From positions 41,117 through 105,116 of the forward strand of contig JAKPKV010000042.1 in assembly GCA_029553475.1 (NCBI GenBank): a stretch of 64,000 nt of DNA. The letters run 5' to 3'. Shown in pieces: positions 1-9,039 of this stretch (position 1 is the first letter of the stretch; each line of letters opens with the position of its first letter). Under the pieces are notes generated by a model. That model saw only the letters and a list, made by a program, of their open reading frames with translations, did no database searches and was not told where the DNA came from. Source of the DNA: Armatimonadota bacterium (GTDB lineage Bacteria; Armatimonadota; Hebobacteria; CAIYQO01). The translations under genes and the position numbers were made by a program.

Positions 1-212
1 ACCTGGCTTTCGTGCACGGTGAAGCCCCCGGCGCGCAGCGCGTCGCGCGCGGCGTCTTCGCGGTTCACCAGCAGGCGCAGGATGCCGTAATCCTCGGTAT
101 CGGCGATGCTGAAGCCGCGGATGTTCACCCCGGCGTCCCCGAGGATGCGGGTGACGGCGGCGAGGCGGCCGGGCTTGTTCTGAATGAACACGGCGAGCTG
201 CGTGACGCTCAT
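1..212 (-). CDS. ACT-domain protein (partial, C-terminus outside window)
   Basis: The reading frame begins MSVTQLAVFIQNKPGRLAAV and continues with an ILGDAGVNIRGFSIADT segment. This is the classic beta-alpha-beta start of an ACT domain, including the Asn-Lys-Pro-Gly-Arg-Leu turn and the 'DAGVNI' strand. ACT domains bind small ligands, usually amino acids, and regulate enzymes or act as stand-alone sensors. The short N-terminus before the domain suggests a stand-alone ACT protein, which often has two tandem ACT units of about 140 aa in total; only about 70 residues are visible. It lies 27 bp downstream of a 45-aa ORF on the same strand and is probably co-transcribed with it. The ligand cannot be assigned. 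Confidence 0.8.
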   Translation of the reverse strand, partial: MSVTQLAVFIQNKPGRLAAVTRILGDAGVNIRGFSIADTEDYGILRLLVNREDAARDALRAGGFTVHESQ

Positions 213-239
213 CGGGGGGTCCTCGTCAGGCGAACGCGG

Positions 240-377
240 TCAGTTCTGCGGCTGCGCATGGTGCGCTTTCACCGAGCGCTGGCGCGGGCTGCTCTTGCGC
301 TTGCACTCTTTTTTCGGATTCATCGCGGCGATGAACTCGTGCACGTCGCCGGTCATCAGGGCTTTCTTCTCGGCCAT
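240..377 (-). CDS. small basic hypothetical protein (45 aa)
   Basis: A 45-residue ORF starts MAEKKALMTGDVHEFIAAMN, continues into a basic stretch (KKECKRKSSPRQR) and ends PQN. The start is supported by a GGAGGT ribosome binding site seven bases upstream. A sigma70-type promoter lies upstream (-35 TTGCAA, 17-bp spacer, -10 TATAAT). It precedes the ACT-domain gene by 27 bp, so the two probably form one transcript. I do not recognise a family. The single Cys and the Lys/Arg-rich tail suggest a nucleic-acid-associated or regulatory peptide, but that is only inference. It is too short for most gene callers, but its translation signals are better than those of many larger genes in this window. Confidence 0.65.
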   Translation of the reverse strand: MAEKKALMTGDVHEFIAAMNPKKECKRKSSPRQRSVKAHHAQPQN

Positions 378-440
378 AACGGCATACCTCCACGTGATAC
401 AGCCGCACGCAATGGCCGGCTGGTCTGGTTCCGACCGCCC

Positions 441-469
441 ATTATAGCGGAAGACGTGTCAAGTTGCAA
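441..469 (-). promoter_or_regulatory. sigma70-type promoter for the 45-aa ORF/ACT gene
   Basis: On the minus strand a TTGCAA box (464-469) and a perfect TATAAT (441-446) are separated by exactly 17 bp. The -10 box lies about 64 bp upstream of the ATG at 377. The -35 box is provided by the degenerate heptad repeat next to it. Confidence 0.6.
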
Positions 470-546
470 GTCGCAAGTTTCAAGTTGCACAAGTTTCAAG
501 TTTCGGGTTCTGAGTTTCAAGTTCCGAGTTTCGGGTTTCGGGTTTT
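461..546. repeat. degenerate heptad repeat (AACTTGA/AACCCGA type)
   Basis: About twelve imperfect 7-bp units run head to tail. Read on the minus strand they alternate between AACTTGA, AACTCGG and AACCCGA. The array fills the space between the secreted glycosidase stop (559) and the promoter of the small ORF. It contains no gene. Confidence 0.75.
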
Positions 547-558
547 TATCGGGCGGTG

Positions 559-3500
559 TCACTGCCCTGCCGCCCAGGTTATGGTATTTCCCAGCAGCGC
601 CGGCCAGCCGGCCCATTGCCAGAAGGGGGTGTCGTGGCCCACCTTGTCGCCGAGGGCGGTGAGGGTGAAGACGGCGACGCGCCCCTTCCCCACGGCGGCG
701 GTGACGAGCGCGGGGTCCGCGCCGGCGAGGAGCGGCGTCGCCGCCCCCGGTTTTGGGGTGACCCGGTGCCGCCAGTAGACCGCCGGCCCCCCCGCCCACG
801 GCAGCGCGCCGAAGGCCGGGGCGCCCGTGCCCGCCTTGAGGATCAGCGGCGCCGGGGCGCGCTCCACCTCGCCGCCCGCGCCCAGCGTGACCGGCAGCAG
901 CTCGTCAAAATAGGTGCCGGCCATGTTGCCCTGGCCCAGCGTGTACAGGCCGCCGAGGACCACCAGCCCGCCGCCGGCCTCCACGAAATCCTTCAGCACC
1001 GCGCGGCCTTCGTATTGCAGCCCGTACGCGCCCACGTTGCAGAGCACCACCACGTCGTATTTGAACAGCTCCTCATACGTCTGCGGGAAGCCGATGGCCT
1101 CGCCGGTGCCTGACCAGCGCTCGGTGATGCGCTCGGCGCCGGCCAGCAGCGGCAGCACCGCGCCCAAGTGATAGGTATCCCAGGTCCAGCCCTTCACCAC
1201 CAGCACGTCCAGGCCGGGTTCGCCGCCGACCCGCAGGCCGGCGGGGGGCTGCAGCGGGTTCTTCAGCGCCAGTTGCGCGTCGGTATAGCGCTCGAGCTGC
1301 TCGATGAGGATGCGGTCCATCAGCAGGCGATTCTCGTCGGGGGCCTCGGTATACGCGCCGCCGATGAAGCAGGGCGCCAGCCCATCCTTCGGACACTCGA
1401 ACTCGATGCTGTAGTCGTGGTATTTGCCGTCGGCGATGAGCGTGTGCGCCTCGTCGGTGCGCCCGTACTCCGCGGTGGCGAAGCCGATGTTCTTGTCAAT
1501 GATGCCGTGGATGAGCAGGCGCATGTTCATGCTCTGCTTGCCGGGGCCTTCCAGCTTGATGCGCATGCGGCCCACGTACCGGCCGGCGGGCAGCGGGCCC
1601 ATCCAGGTGCGGCCGATATAGGTGCTTTTTTCGCCGGTGTCGCGCACCTGCGCGACCCCGTTGAGGGCGTCGGGGTCGGCGATGCCGCGCGCGGGCACGC
1701 TGTTGTAGCCGCTGTCCGTCTCGAAATTCCACACGTGCTGCTTCACCTGCCCGTGATCGTCCGGGCGCAGCGGATCAAAGCCCATCGCCTTCGCGGCGCC
1801 CGTGCGCCCTTCTTCCACCAGCTTCGGGTCCGGCGCCTCGGTGAAGCGCGGCGGCGCGGCGGGGACGGTGAATTTGCCGGTGAACTCCACCACCACCATG
1901 CTCCAGACGCTGACCTGCGGCACGGTGACGTCCACCCGGCCGCCCGCCGCTTTTCCCGCCAACTCCCGCGGCGCGTCGCCGGCCGTCGGGTCGAGCAGCA
2001 GCACGCGCGCCAGCTGCTGCCCGGCCGGCGCCGTCACGCGCACGGCGACGTTCGTCAACGGCTTCGGCAGCAGCACGTCTTTGGCGCCGATGGCGTCATG
2101 CGTCGGCGGATTGATGAGGTGGACGATGACCTGGCGCGTTCGCGCATCCACGATGCGCTCCTTCGCCCACTCCTGCCACCACGCCGGCGCCGCCGCCGTC
2201 ACCGCCACGCTGCCGGCGGGGGCGGGCCGCAGCGCCATATCCCACACCAGCCCCGACCAGCGGGTGAGGAAGCGGCCCCAGTTCGCGCAGCCGGGAGCCT
2301 CCGCGTGGCCGCCATAGACCGGGTGCGCGCCCGCCGCCGTGCCGAGCACAAATTTATACAGCCGGTCCACCGGCGTCAGCTCCGGCCGGCTGAGGGCGTA
2401 GATCATGTGGTAGCTGCCGCCCAGCTTGCGCACGCCGTCCGCGGCGAGGATCTCCTGCGTCGCGTACTCCTGCCAGGAGGTATATTTTTGCGTGCCGGCC
2501 ATGCCGTAGCCCCAATGGTTGATCGCCTCCTGCATATACATGCCGCCGCCGGCCAGGCTCTCGCGCAGCTCGTGATCGTAGCCCGCCACCATGCCGCTGG
2601 CGGTGGAGGAGGTTTGGTAGCCAAAACTCCAGCTCTGGTTGAAGCCGAAGAGGTAATGGGGGTTGGCCGCCCACGCCGCCTGCTTCAACCGCTGCATGTT
2701 GGCGGTGGAGAGCGCGTCGTTGCCCGCCGTCCAGTGGCCGTCGAAACGCACGCCGTCCCAGCCGTATGCCTTCGAGGATTCGAGCAGCTCCTTCAGTCCC
2801 CATTCCAGCGGCGCCGGCTGCCGGAAGTCCGGCATCGAGCCCCACCAGTCGGATTGGTATGCCTTGCGGCCTTCGCGGTCCACATGCCGCGTGATGTCGT
2901 GCCAGTGGGCGAGGTCCCAGGTGTTGAACTGCCCGGCGATATGCCCCTGGTCGCTCCTGTAAAACCACTCCGGGTGCTTGCGCGTCAGCTCCCAGCCCTC
3001 CGGCCCGCCGGTGCCGTGCTTGCCGTAGGTGATGCAGGCGATGCCGTTCGCCCGCGCCATGGCGTTGAAGGCTTTGATCATGCTCGCCTTCTCCCAGCGC
3101 GCGCTTTGCCCGCTGATCCACTCCTCGCGGTCCGGCGTCATGTCGCCCCAGTCGTCCGGCGGCCAGAAGAATTTTTCGTACCAGTTCGCATACGTCGCCC
3201 GGCAGCGCTCGAGATCCCGCTTCAGGCTCTCCTCCGAGCAGTATCCCGACATCCCCATGATGCCGATGCCGCCGGCGCAGAGGCCCACGGTGAACGTATT
3301 GTCGGCGATGTTGAAGACGTCGGCGCGGGTGTCGTATACCGGCAACCCTTTCGCGGCCGCATCCTTCGGCGTCAGCCAGACACGGGCTTCACAGCCATAC
3401 TGCACCTGGCCCGCGATGAAAGGTATCTGGAGGGTCTGTTCGTCATCGGCGGCGATGGAGCCGCCAACCCCGGCAAGAGCCGTCGCGGAGCCGGGATGGC

Positions 3501-4107
3501 TCATCAGCTTGGCCTCGAGCAGGACATCCGCCGATTCTTTGGTGAAATTCCGCACCGTCACCAGCAGCTTCCCCCGCTCGCCGGGCCGGTAGACCAGTTT
3601 ATCGGGGCGCAGGACGGTGATGCCCAGCCCCTGGTCCCGCCGTTTCACGTCCATGCCGTACAGGCGTACCCAGGGCAGCTCTCTCGCCTGGTTGTTCGAC
3701 CATTCCACGTAGACGCGCACCGCCGACGGCTTCGCCAGCACGGCGTCGAAGGTGACGGTGAGCGGCGTCTCGTCCTGCGGGAAATCGGGGCCGGTCAGCG
3801 CGCGGCGCTGCTGCGGCTGGCCGGGGATATCGAGGATACAGTCCACCTGCGCCCGCGACGCGCCGAATGGCGGCGCGGCCAGTTTGAAGGTGACCGTGTA
3901 ACACCCCGGCTCCACGTCGGTCGCGCCGGCGGACGCCGCCCGCCCGGACGCGTCCTTCGTCGGCACCTGCAGGTAGGGGTCATCCACCTCCACCTCGCGG
4001 AGGGTGTTCGCCGGCACGGTCAACTGACCGAGCGAGAACTCGACATCCGCGACCCCGGCGAGGGGCGGCAGCAGCGCAACCAGCAGCAGGACGAGCACGC
4101 GAGACAT
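559..4107 (-). CDS. secreted glycoside-hydrolase-like protein with ThuA/GATase-like C-terminus
   Basis: The 1182-aa product starts MSRVLVLLLVALLPPLAG, a clear Sec signal peptide. A GGGAGG site eight bases upstream supports this start over the ATG 90 bases earlier. Residues of about 270-600 form a TIM-barrel-like glycosidase region rich in Trp and Tyr. A 'WDGVRFDGHW' strand has Asp456 in the position typical of a catalytic nucleophile or acid in alpha-amylase-like and GH66-like barrels. A beta-sandwich follows (about 780-930). The last 220 residues carry a ThuA/glutamine-amidotransferase-like Rossmann fold with 'DVVVLCNVGAY' and 'GGGLVVLGG' strands. The likely role is extracellular polysaccharide breakdown; the substrate is unknown. 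The family assignment is by pattern only. It is monocistronic on the minus strand and faces away from the YjbH-like gene upstream. Confidence 0.7.
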   Translation of the reverse strand: MSRVLVLLLVALLPPLAGVADVEFSLGQLTVPANTLREVEVDDPYLQVPTKDASGRAASAGATDVEPGCYTVTFKLAAPPFGASRAQVDCILDIPGQPQQRRALTGPDFPQDETPLTVTFDAVLAKPSAVRVYVEWSNNQARELPWVRLYGMDVKRRDQGLGITVLRPDKLVYRPGERGKLLVTVRNFTKESADVLLEAKLMSHPGSATALAGVGGSIAADDEQTLQIPFIAGQVQYGCEARVWLTPKDAAAKGLPVYDTRADVFNIADNTFTVGLCAGGIGIMGMSGYCSEESLKRDLERCRATYANWYEKFFWPPDDWGDMTPDREEWISGQSARWEKASMIKAFNAMARANGIACITYGKHGTGGPEGWELTRKHPEWFYRSDQGHIAGQFNTWDLAHWHDITRHVDREGRKAYQSDWWGSMPDFRQPAPLEWGLKELLESSKAYGWDGVRFDGHWTAGNDALSTANMQRLKQAAWAANPHYLFGFNQSWSFGYQTSSTASGMVAGYDHELRESLAGGGMYMQEAINHWGYGMAGTQKYTSWQEYATQEILAADGVRKLGGSYHMIYALSRPELTPVDRLYKFVLGTAAGAHPVYGGHAEAPGCANWGRFLTRWSGLVWDMALRPAPAGSVAVTAAAPAWWQEWAKERIVDARTRQVIVHLINPPTHDAIGAKDVLLPKPLTNVAVRVTAPAGQQLARVLLLDPTAGDAPRELAGKAAGGRVDVTVPQVSVWSMVVVEFTGKFTVPAAPPRFTEAPDPKLVEEGRTGAAKAMGFDPLRPDDHGQVKQHVWNFETDSGYNSVPARGIADPDALNGVAQVRDTGEKSTYIGRTWMGPLPAGRYVGRMRIKLEGPGKQSMNMRLLIHGIIDKNIGFATAEYGRTDEAHTLIADGKYHDYSIEFECPKDGLAPCFIGGAYTEAPDENRLLMDRILIEQLERYTDAQLALKNPLQPPAGLRVGGEPGLDVLVVKGWTWDTYHLGAVLPLLAGAERITERWSGTGEAIGFPQTYEELFKYDVVVLCNVGAYGLQYEGRAVLKDFVEAGGGLVVLGGLYTLGQGNMAGTYFDELLPVTLGAGGEVERAPAPLILKAGTGAPAFGALPWAGGPAVYWRHRVTPKPGAATPLLAGADPALVTAAVGKGRVAVFTLTALGDKVGHDTPFWQWAGWPALLGNTITWAAGQ

Positions 4108-4220
4108 GGCAATACCTCCCGGTGATGCAAAGAGGATTCCATAGTGAAGGTCGGGTTCCTGCCGGATGCCGTTCGGATACGCCTTTGTGCTCGTCATTGG
4201 GGGGCGGGTCTGTGGGGGTT

Positions 4221-4262
4221 CACCACGAAGAACGGAAGAAGGGAAGACGCGAAGGTTGGTTT
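4221..4262. repeat. dispersed repeat, ACACGAAG family, copy 1
   Basis: The stretch reads CACCACGAAGAACGGAAGAA followed by GGGAAGACGCGAAGG. The same order of words recurs at about 44866-44907 (CACGAAGTCAGGAAGAAGGG, then AAGACACGAAGGTCGG). It lies in a 245-bp gap (4108-4352) that otherwise shows no gene. Confidence 0.6.
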
Positions 4263-4322
4263 GAAAAACAGATGGTGGTTACGCGCGGATACCTTCTCTA
4301 AGTAGTACGAAATGGTAACAGC

Positions 4323-4358
4323 AGTGGATGACGAATGCCATTTCGATGACGATCACGG
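4323..4358. repeat. dispersed GATGACGA repeat, copy 1
   Basis: AGTGGATGACGAATG followed by TTCGATGACGATCACGGG matches the longer element at 36796-36852 in word order. It covers the stop codon (4353-4355) of the YjbH-like gene. Confidence 0.5.
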
Positions 4359-5111
4359 GAACAGGTAGCTCACTGAAAAGCCGAAATCGAAGCGACCGTC
4401 GCCCACGGCGACGGTATCCAGGCGCAGGCCGGGCACTTCGCGGGGATAGAGGCGCAAGCCGAGGTTGAAGTTGGCGTCAATGGCGGGCTCGGGATGGGCC
4501 TGCAGGAAGACGGGATCGGTGCTGTACTCGGCGATGATCTCCACGGCGTCGCTGACGCTCCAGCGCGCGCCGGCGGCGGCGCCCAGCCCGCGGTTATCGT
4601 ACGTCAGGCCCAGGCTGAACCACGCATAGGTGCCGACGAGGAAGGCGCGGCGGCCCCGGTCGGCGCCGGAGTCGCCAAAGCCGATATCGGTGACGTCGGT
4701 CAGGTCCAGCACGCCGGCCGCCAGCCCCAGGCGCCGGTCATCCGGGGGGACGAGGAGATACTTCACCGCCACCTGCGTCCACTTCTGATCCGCCGCGGCG
4801 GCGGGGAAGGGGTCGGCGTAGTGGTGCGCGTGCAGATATTCGTGGCGCAGCGTCACCGCCAGCTCCAGATCGTCCGTCGGCCTCCAGGTGAGGCTGCCGG
4901 TGTACCAGACGTTGCGCACCCGCGCGGTATTGTTGCTCTGCGAGAAGCGAATCTCGGAGAAAGTAACGGCGAAGGGCCGGTTTGCTGGCAGCGTCTCCGC
5001 CGTGGGCAGAGTGAAGAGGCCCACCATCCCCTCCCAGGTGGGAGTGGGCATGCCCGCGTGGACGAGCAGCCCGGCGGCCAGCAGCAGGATGCACGGTATG
5101 CCTCGGCTCAT
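4353..5111 (-). CDS. YjbH-like outer-membrane beta-barrel protein
   Basis: The 252-aa product begins MSRGIPCILLLAAGLLVHAG, a signal peptide, followed by 'GMVGLFTLPTAETLPANRPF'. This matches the start of YjbH-family proteins, in which a Gly-Leu-x-x-x-Pro-Thr-Ala segment opens the barrel. Alternating amphipathic strands run to the C-terminus, which ends YLFP with a terminal aromatic strand as in outer-membrane proteins. Canonical YjbH is about 700 aa; this is a short single-barrel relative. YjbH proteins are linked to exopolysaccharide export, so an envelope role is inferred. No Shine-Dalgarno precedes the start, so the mRNA may be leaderless. Longer in-frame starts upstream (to 5288) add an uninformative basic stretch and overlap the divergent FAD gene. 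Confidence 0.6.
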   Translation of the reverse strand: MSRGIPCILLLAAGLLVHAGMPTPTWEGMVGLFTLPTAETLPANRPFAVTFSEIRFSQSNNTARVRNVWYTGSLTWRPTDDLELAVTLRHEYLHAHHYADPFPAAAADQKWTQVAVKYLLVPPDDRRLGLAAGVLDLTDVTDIGFGDSGADRGRRAFLVGTYAWFSLGLTYDNRGLGAAAGARWSVSDAVEIIAEYSTDPVFLQAHPEPAIDANFNLGLRLYPREVPGLRLDTVAVGDGRFDFGFSVSYLFP

Positions 5112-5273
5112 CAGGAGGAGCGTAGCACATCCCGGTCTTGCTGGCTGTTCACTTCCCGACGCCGCTGTGACGGTCCGCGCGCATGCGGAGGGAGAGCGAG
5201 ACCGTCTCGTTCGGAAAGGAGATACCGGCACGGCGTGGAAGAAACACGCCATCGTCACGGAATGGAGCAGGCT

Positions 5274-6629
5274 ATGGGCACGATTCACGAGGCATCACGC
5301 GAGACGCCGGTGGTCTGTGACGCGGATGTATGCGTCATCGGGGGAAGCTGCACGGGGCTCTTTGCCGCGGTGCGGGCGGCGCGGCGCGGGCTGGCGGTGG
5401 CGCTGATCGAGAACAACGGCTACTTCGGCGGGGCGGCGACGGCCGGGCTGGTGAATGTGTGGCACGCCCTCACCGATACCGCCGGCGAGCGCCGGATCAT
5501 CGCCGGCCTCACCGCGGAGATGCTGGCGCGGCTGGAGCGGCGCGGGGCCATGCAGCCATTCATGCACCACGGCTACCAGCTGAATTGCGCGGCGCTGGTG
5601 CTGGAGTTGGACGCGCTGGCGCGCGAGCACCCGACGATTCGCCCCTTTCTGCACGCGAAATTCGTGGCGCCGGCCCTCGATGACGACGGGCGGGTGACGC
5701 ACGCCGTCATCGAGGACAAGAGCGGCCGGCGGGCGATTGCCGCGCGCGTCTTCATTGACGCCTCCGGCGACGGCGACCTGGTGGCGCGCATGGGGCTGCC
5801 CACCGTCACCCGCGCGGTGCTGCAGCCGCCCACCGCGTGCGTCTATCTCGCCGGGCTGGACGCGGTGGCGGCGCAAAGCCCGGCGTTCAACCTGCGGCAT
5901 GAGGTCTTCGACCCGCGCTACCCGGAGGCGCTGCCGCCCGGTTTCCTGTGGACCGCCCGCGTGCCAGGGGCGCCGGGCCTGACGATGGTGGCGGGCACCC
6001 GCGTGCATGGCGCGAACTGCGCCGACGCCGACCAGCTCACCGCTGCTGAACTGGAAAGCCGGCGGCAAATCCAGGCGATGCTCGACCTGCTACGCCGCCA
6101 TATCCCCGGCGGCGACGCCGTGCAGCCGGTGGCGCTGCCCGCCTATCTCGGCATCCGCGAGACGCGCCACGCCGTCTGCCGCTACCGCCTCACCGAGACG
6201 GACGTGCTGGACGGCGCGCGCTTTCCCGACGCCATCGCCAACGGCACCTATCAGGTGGATATCCACCACGGCGCCGGGGCCGGCCTCACCTTCCGCTTCC
6301 TCAACGGCGTCGAGCAGCACCACGTGCCCGGCCAGCCCGTGGTCACCGGCCGCTGGCGCGCGCCGCGCGAAACCGACCCCACCTTCTACCAGATTCCCTA
6401 CCGCTGCCTGGTGCCGGCGGACGCCCGCAACGTGCTCATCGCCGGGCGCTGCATTGACGCCGACCAGGGCGCCCACGGCGCCGTGCGCGTGATGGTGAAC
6501 ACCAACCAGATGGGCGAAGCCGCCGGCCTGGCCGCCGCGCTGGCCCGCGAGACGGGCGTGGACGCCGCCGACGTGGATACCGATGCGCTGCGGCGGGCGC
6601 TGGCGGAGGCGGGGGCGATAGTGCTCTAG
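5274..6629 (+). CDS. FAD-dependent oxidoreductase (FAD_oxidored family)
   Basis: The 451-aa protein opens with a Rossmann dinucleotide-binding fingerprint: residues 17-28 'ADVCVIGGSCTG', followed by 'RGLAVALIENNGYFGGAAT', where the Glu binds the FAD ribose. A 'VFIDASGDGDLVARMG' motif follows, and the C-terminal 'NVLIAGRCIDADQGAHGAVR' closes the FAD site. This is the PF12831-type oxidoreductase, common beside secreted glycosidases in Planctomycetes and Armatimonadota. The substrate is unknown, probably a sugar or small hydroxylated compound. An ATG 12 bases upstream is also possible; the chosen start has GGAGCAG spaced five bases before it. The gene is divergent from the YjbH-like gene and convergent with the 93-aa membrane protein. 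Confidence 0.85.
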   Translation: MGTIHEASRETPVVCDADVCVIGGSCTGLFAAVRAARRGLAVALIENNGYFGGAATAGLVNVWHALTDTAGERRIIAGLTAEMLARLERRGAMQPFMHHGYQLNCAALVLELDALAREHPTIRPFLHAKFVAPALDDDGRVTHAVIEDKSGRRAIAARVFIDASGDGDLVARMGLPTVTRAVLQPPTACVYLAGLDAVAAQSPAFNLRHEVFDPRYPEALPPGFLWTARVPGAPGLTMVAGTRVHGANCADADQLTAAELESRRQIQAMLDLLRRHIPGGDAVQPVALPAYLGIRETRHAVCRYRLTETDVLDGARFPDAIANGTYQVDIHHGAGAGLTFRFLNGVEQHHVPGQPVVTGRWRAPRETDPTFYQIPYRCLVPADARNVLIAGRCIDADQGAHGAVRVMVNTNQMGEAAGLAAALARETGVDAADVDTDALRRALAEAGAIVL

Positions 6630-6685
6630 CCGCGAAGAGGCGGCGGACGATACCCACCGCGGCGCGCGCTGGCGGACGCCCCTCT

Positions 6686-6967
6686 TTACCCGAACAGCTT
6701 CTCGCGAATGCGCAATTCCAGGTCGGCGCGTTCGCCGTCGGAGAGCCGATCGTCCAGCTCGTCGAGCGCCCCGGTCAGCGCGATCGTCTCCAGCGCCCGG
6801 GTGATGCGGGCGACGAGCAGCACGCCGATGATGCCGGTGGCGAGGGTGGCGAGCGGGATGAGCAGGATGAACGGCAGGAGCTTTTCCGGGAATGGCGGCT
6901 GGGCGTTCGCGCGGCAGCCGCGCTTCGCGTGGCCCTTCCAGTGCCGGGGCAGGTGTGAGAGTCCCAT
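6686..6967 (-). CDS. small membrane protein (93 aa), unknown function
   Basis: The protein has a basic N-terminus, one strong transmembrane helix (about residues 32-53, LPFILLIPLATLATGIIGVL) and a charged helical C-terminal tail rich in Glu, Asp and Arg ('DELDDRLSDGERADLELRIR'). A near-perfect AAAGGAGGT site seven bases before the ATG makes the start secure. The gene has its own promoter and points toward the FAD oxidoreductase. I do not recognise a family; the tail could form a coiled coil and bind a cytoplasmic partner. Confidence 0.7.
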   Translation of the reverse strand: MGLSHLPRHWKGHAKRGCRANAQPPFPEKLLPFILLIPLATLATGIIGVLLVARITRALETIALTGALDELDDRLSDGERADLELRIREKLFG

Positions 6968-7001
6968 CGGTCAACCTCCTTTGTCGCTGATGGCTTCCCC
7001 T

Positions 7002-7029
7002 ACCATACCACGCGCGCCGCGGATCGCAA
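7002..7029 (-). promoter_or_regulatory. putative promoter of the 93-aa membrane protein
   Basis: TTGCGA (7024-7029) and TATGGT (7002-7007) are separated by 16 bp on the minus strand, about 35 bp upstream of the ATG. Both boxes match consensus at four of six positions. Confidence 0.4.
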
Positions 7030-7072
7030 GAGCCGCGGCGCGCACGTTGTGCACCTGACGTGACGTGGCTTA

Positions 7073-7234
7073 GAAACTGTCTTGACCGTGATCGGTGCCA
7101 GATCGCTGAGGATGGATCGTGGCTGGCGAGGCGGATTTCTGCGAGTGTATTGGGAAATACATGCCAGGACATCCCACGACGCCAGACGCGATCCAGACCA
7201 GCGAGATGGCACCGATCACGGTCAAGACAGTTTC
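7073..7234. mobile_element. MITE-like element with 28-bp terminal inverted repeats
   Basis: A 162-bp non-coding element starts GAAACTGTCTTGACCGTGAT and ends with its exact complement. The first 28 bases of each end pair perfectly, and a further ~27 bases pair imperfectly. It is flanked by TTA on both sides (7070-7072 and 7235-7237), consistent with a 3-bp target-site duplication. The right-hand TTA is the fabF stop codon (TAA on the minus strand). The terminal motif and a short T-A target duplication are reminiscent of IS5-type elements, but no transposase is present. It could also fold as a long hairpin 3' of fabF. Confidence 0.75.
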
Positions 7235-8473
<1,239 letters not shown>

Positions 8474-8515
8474 GCGTATCGCAATTCCTTCCTGAGTTGG
8501 CGGCAACTCGGACGA

Positions 8516-8782
8516 TTACAGGCCCTTGCGCTGCTTGATGTAGCTCACCACGTCGGCCACGGACACGAGCGTGGAGGCGTCCTCGTCGGAAATGGATTCG
8601 AGGTCGAATTTATCCTCGAGGGCCATGATCAGCTCCACCAGCGCGAGCGAGTCGGCGCCGAGATCGTGCTGGAACTTGGCTTCCATGGTCACGGCGTCTT
8701 CGGCGACGTCCAACTGCTCGGCAACAACCTCGCGAATGGTGGCGACGATGGACGCGTCGGTCCAGGTTTTCTCATCGGACAT
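8516..8782 (-). CDS. acpP: acyl carrier protein
   Basis: This 88-aa acidic protein has the 4'-phosphopantetheine attachment site at Ser45 in GADSLALVEL, followed by the recognition helix ('IMALEDKFDLESISDED'). It is slightly longer at the N-terminus than the usual 77-80 aa. A GGAGGT site precedes the ATG by eight bases. The product carries acyl chains through fatty acid synthesis and is the substrate of the FabF encoded immediately downstream, so the two form an acpP-fabF operon. Confidence 0.96.
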   Translation of the reverse strand: MSDEKTWTDASIVATIREVVAEQLDVAEDAVTMEAKFQHDLGADSLALVELIMALEDKFDLESISDEDASTLVSVADVVSYIKQRKGL

Positions 8783-8822
8783 GGGTGAGTACCTCCTCGT
8801 GACATTGACTGAAGTCGCGCGT

Positions 8823-8851
8823 ATGATACAGGTTTTTTCCCATTCTGGAAA
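8823..8851 (-). promoter_or_regulatory. putative acpP-fabF promoter
   Basis: On the minus strand TTTCCA (8846-8851) and TATCAT (8823-8828) are separated by 17 bp. The -10 box lies about 40 bp from the acpP start. Each box matches consensus at four to five positions. Confidence 0.45.
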
Positions 8852-8912
8852 GAGGGGGCGAAAATCCTACACCGTGGCGGCGTTGTTTCGGGTATCATAT
8901 CGCCCGTTTTGC

Positions 8913-8940
8913 GCCGCGAAGCCTGCCGCTGCTTCGCGGC
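8913..8940. other. 10-bp perfect hairpin in the acpP/nfo divergent region
   Basis: GCCGCGAAGC (8913-8922) pairs exactly with GCTTCGCGGC (8931-8940) around an 8-base loop. It sits in the 257-bp divergent spacer, within the probable 5' leader of nfo, and no gene terminates here. A TATCAT box just upstream (8893-8898) could start nfo transcription so that the hairpin lies in the mRNA. Confidence 0.5.
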
Positions 8941-9039
8941 GTTTCTCCTGGCGGGGGAGGGGGCCGAGCACGGCTGGCGGCAGGAATCCGGCGGATGCCG
9001 GGGAATAAGGGGGTATCTCCAGACAACGAGGACGGTCCC

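Noticed and set aside
1168..4125. 985-aa ORF on the plus strand opposite the secreted glycosidase
   Set aside because: Arg/His/Ala-rich translation with no motif; it is the antisense frame of a gene with a signal peptide and a ribosome binding site, as expected at very high GC.
7082..7230. Transposase fragment inside the MITE-like element
   Set aside because: Neither strand of the 162-bp element encodes a recognisable transposase motif.
8805..8827. Plus-strand promoter TTGACT-TATGAT for nfo
   Set aside because: The spacer is only 11 bp, too short for sigma70; the region is better read as the minus-strand acpP promoter.
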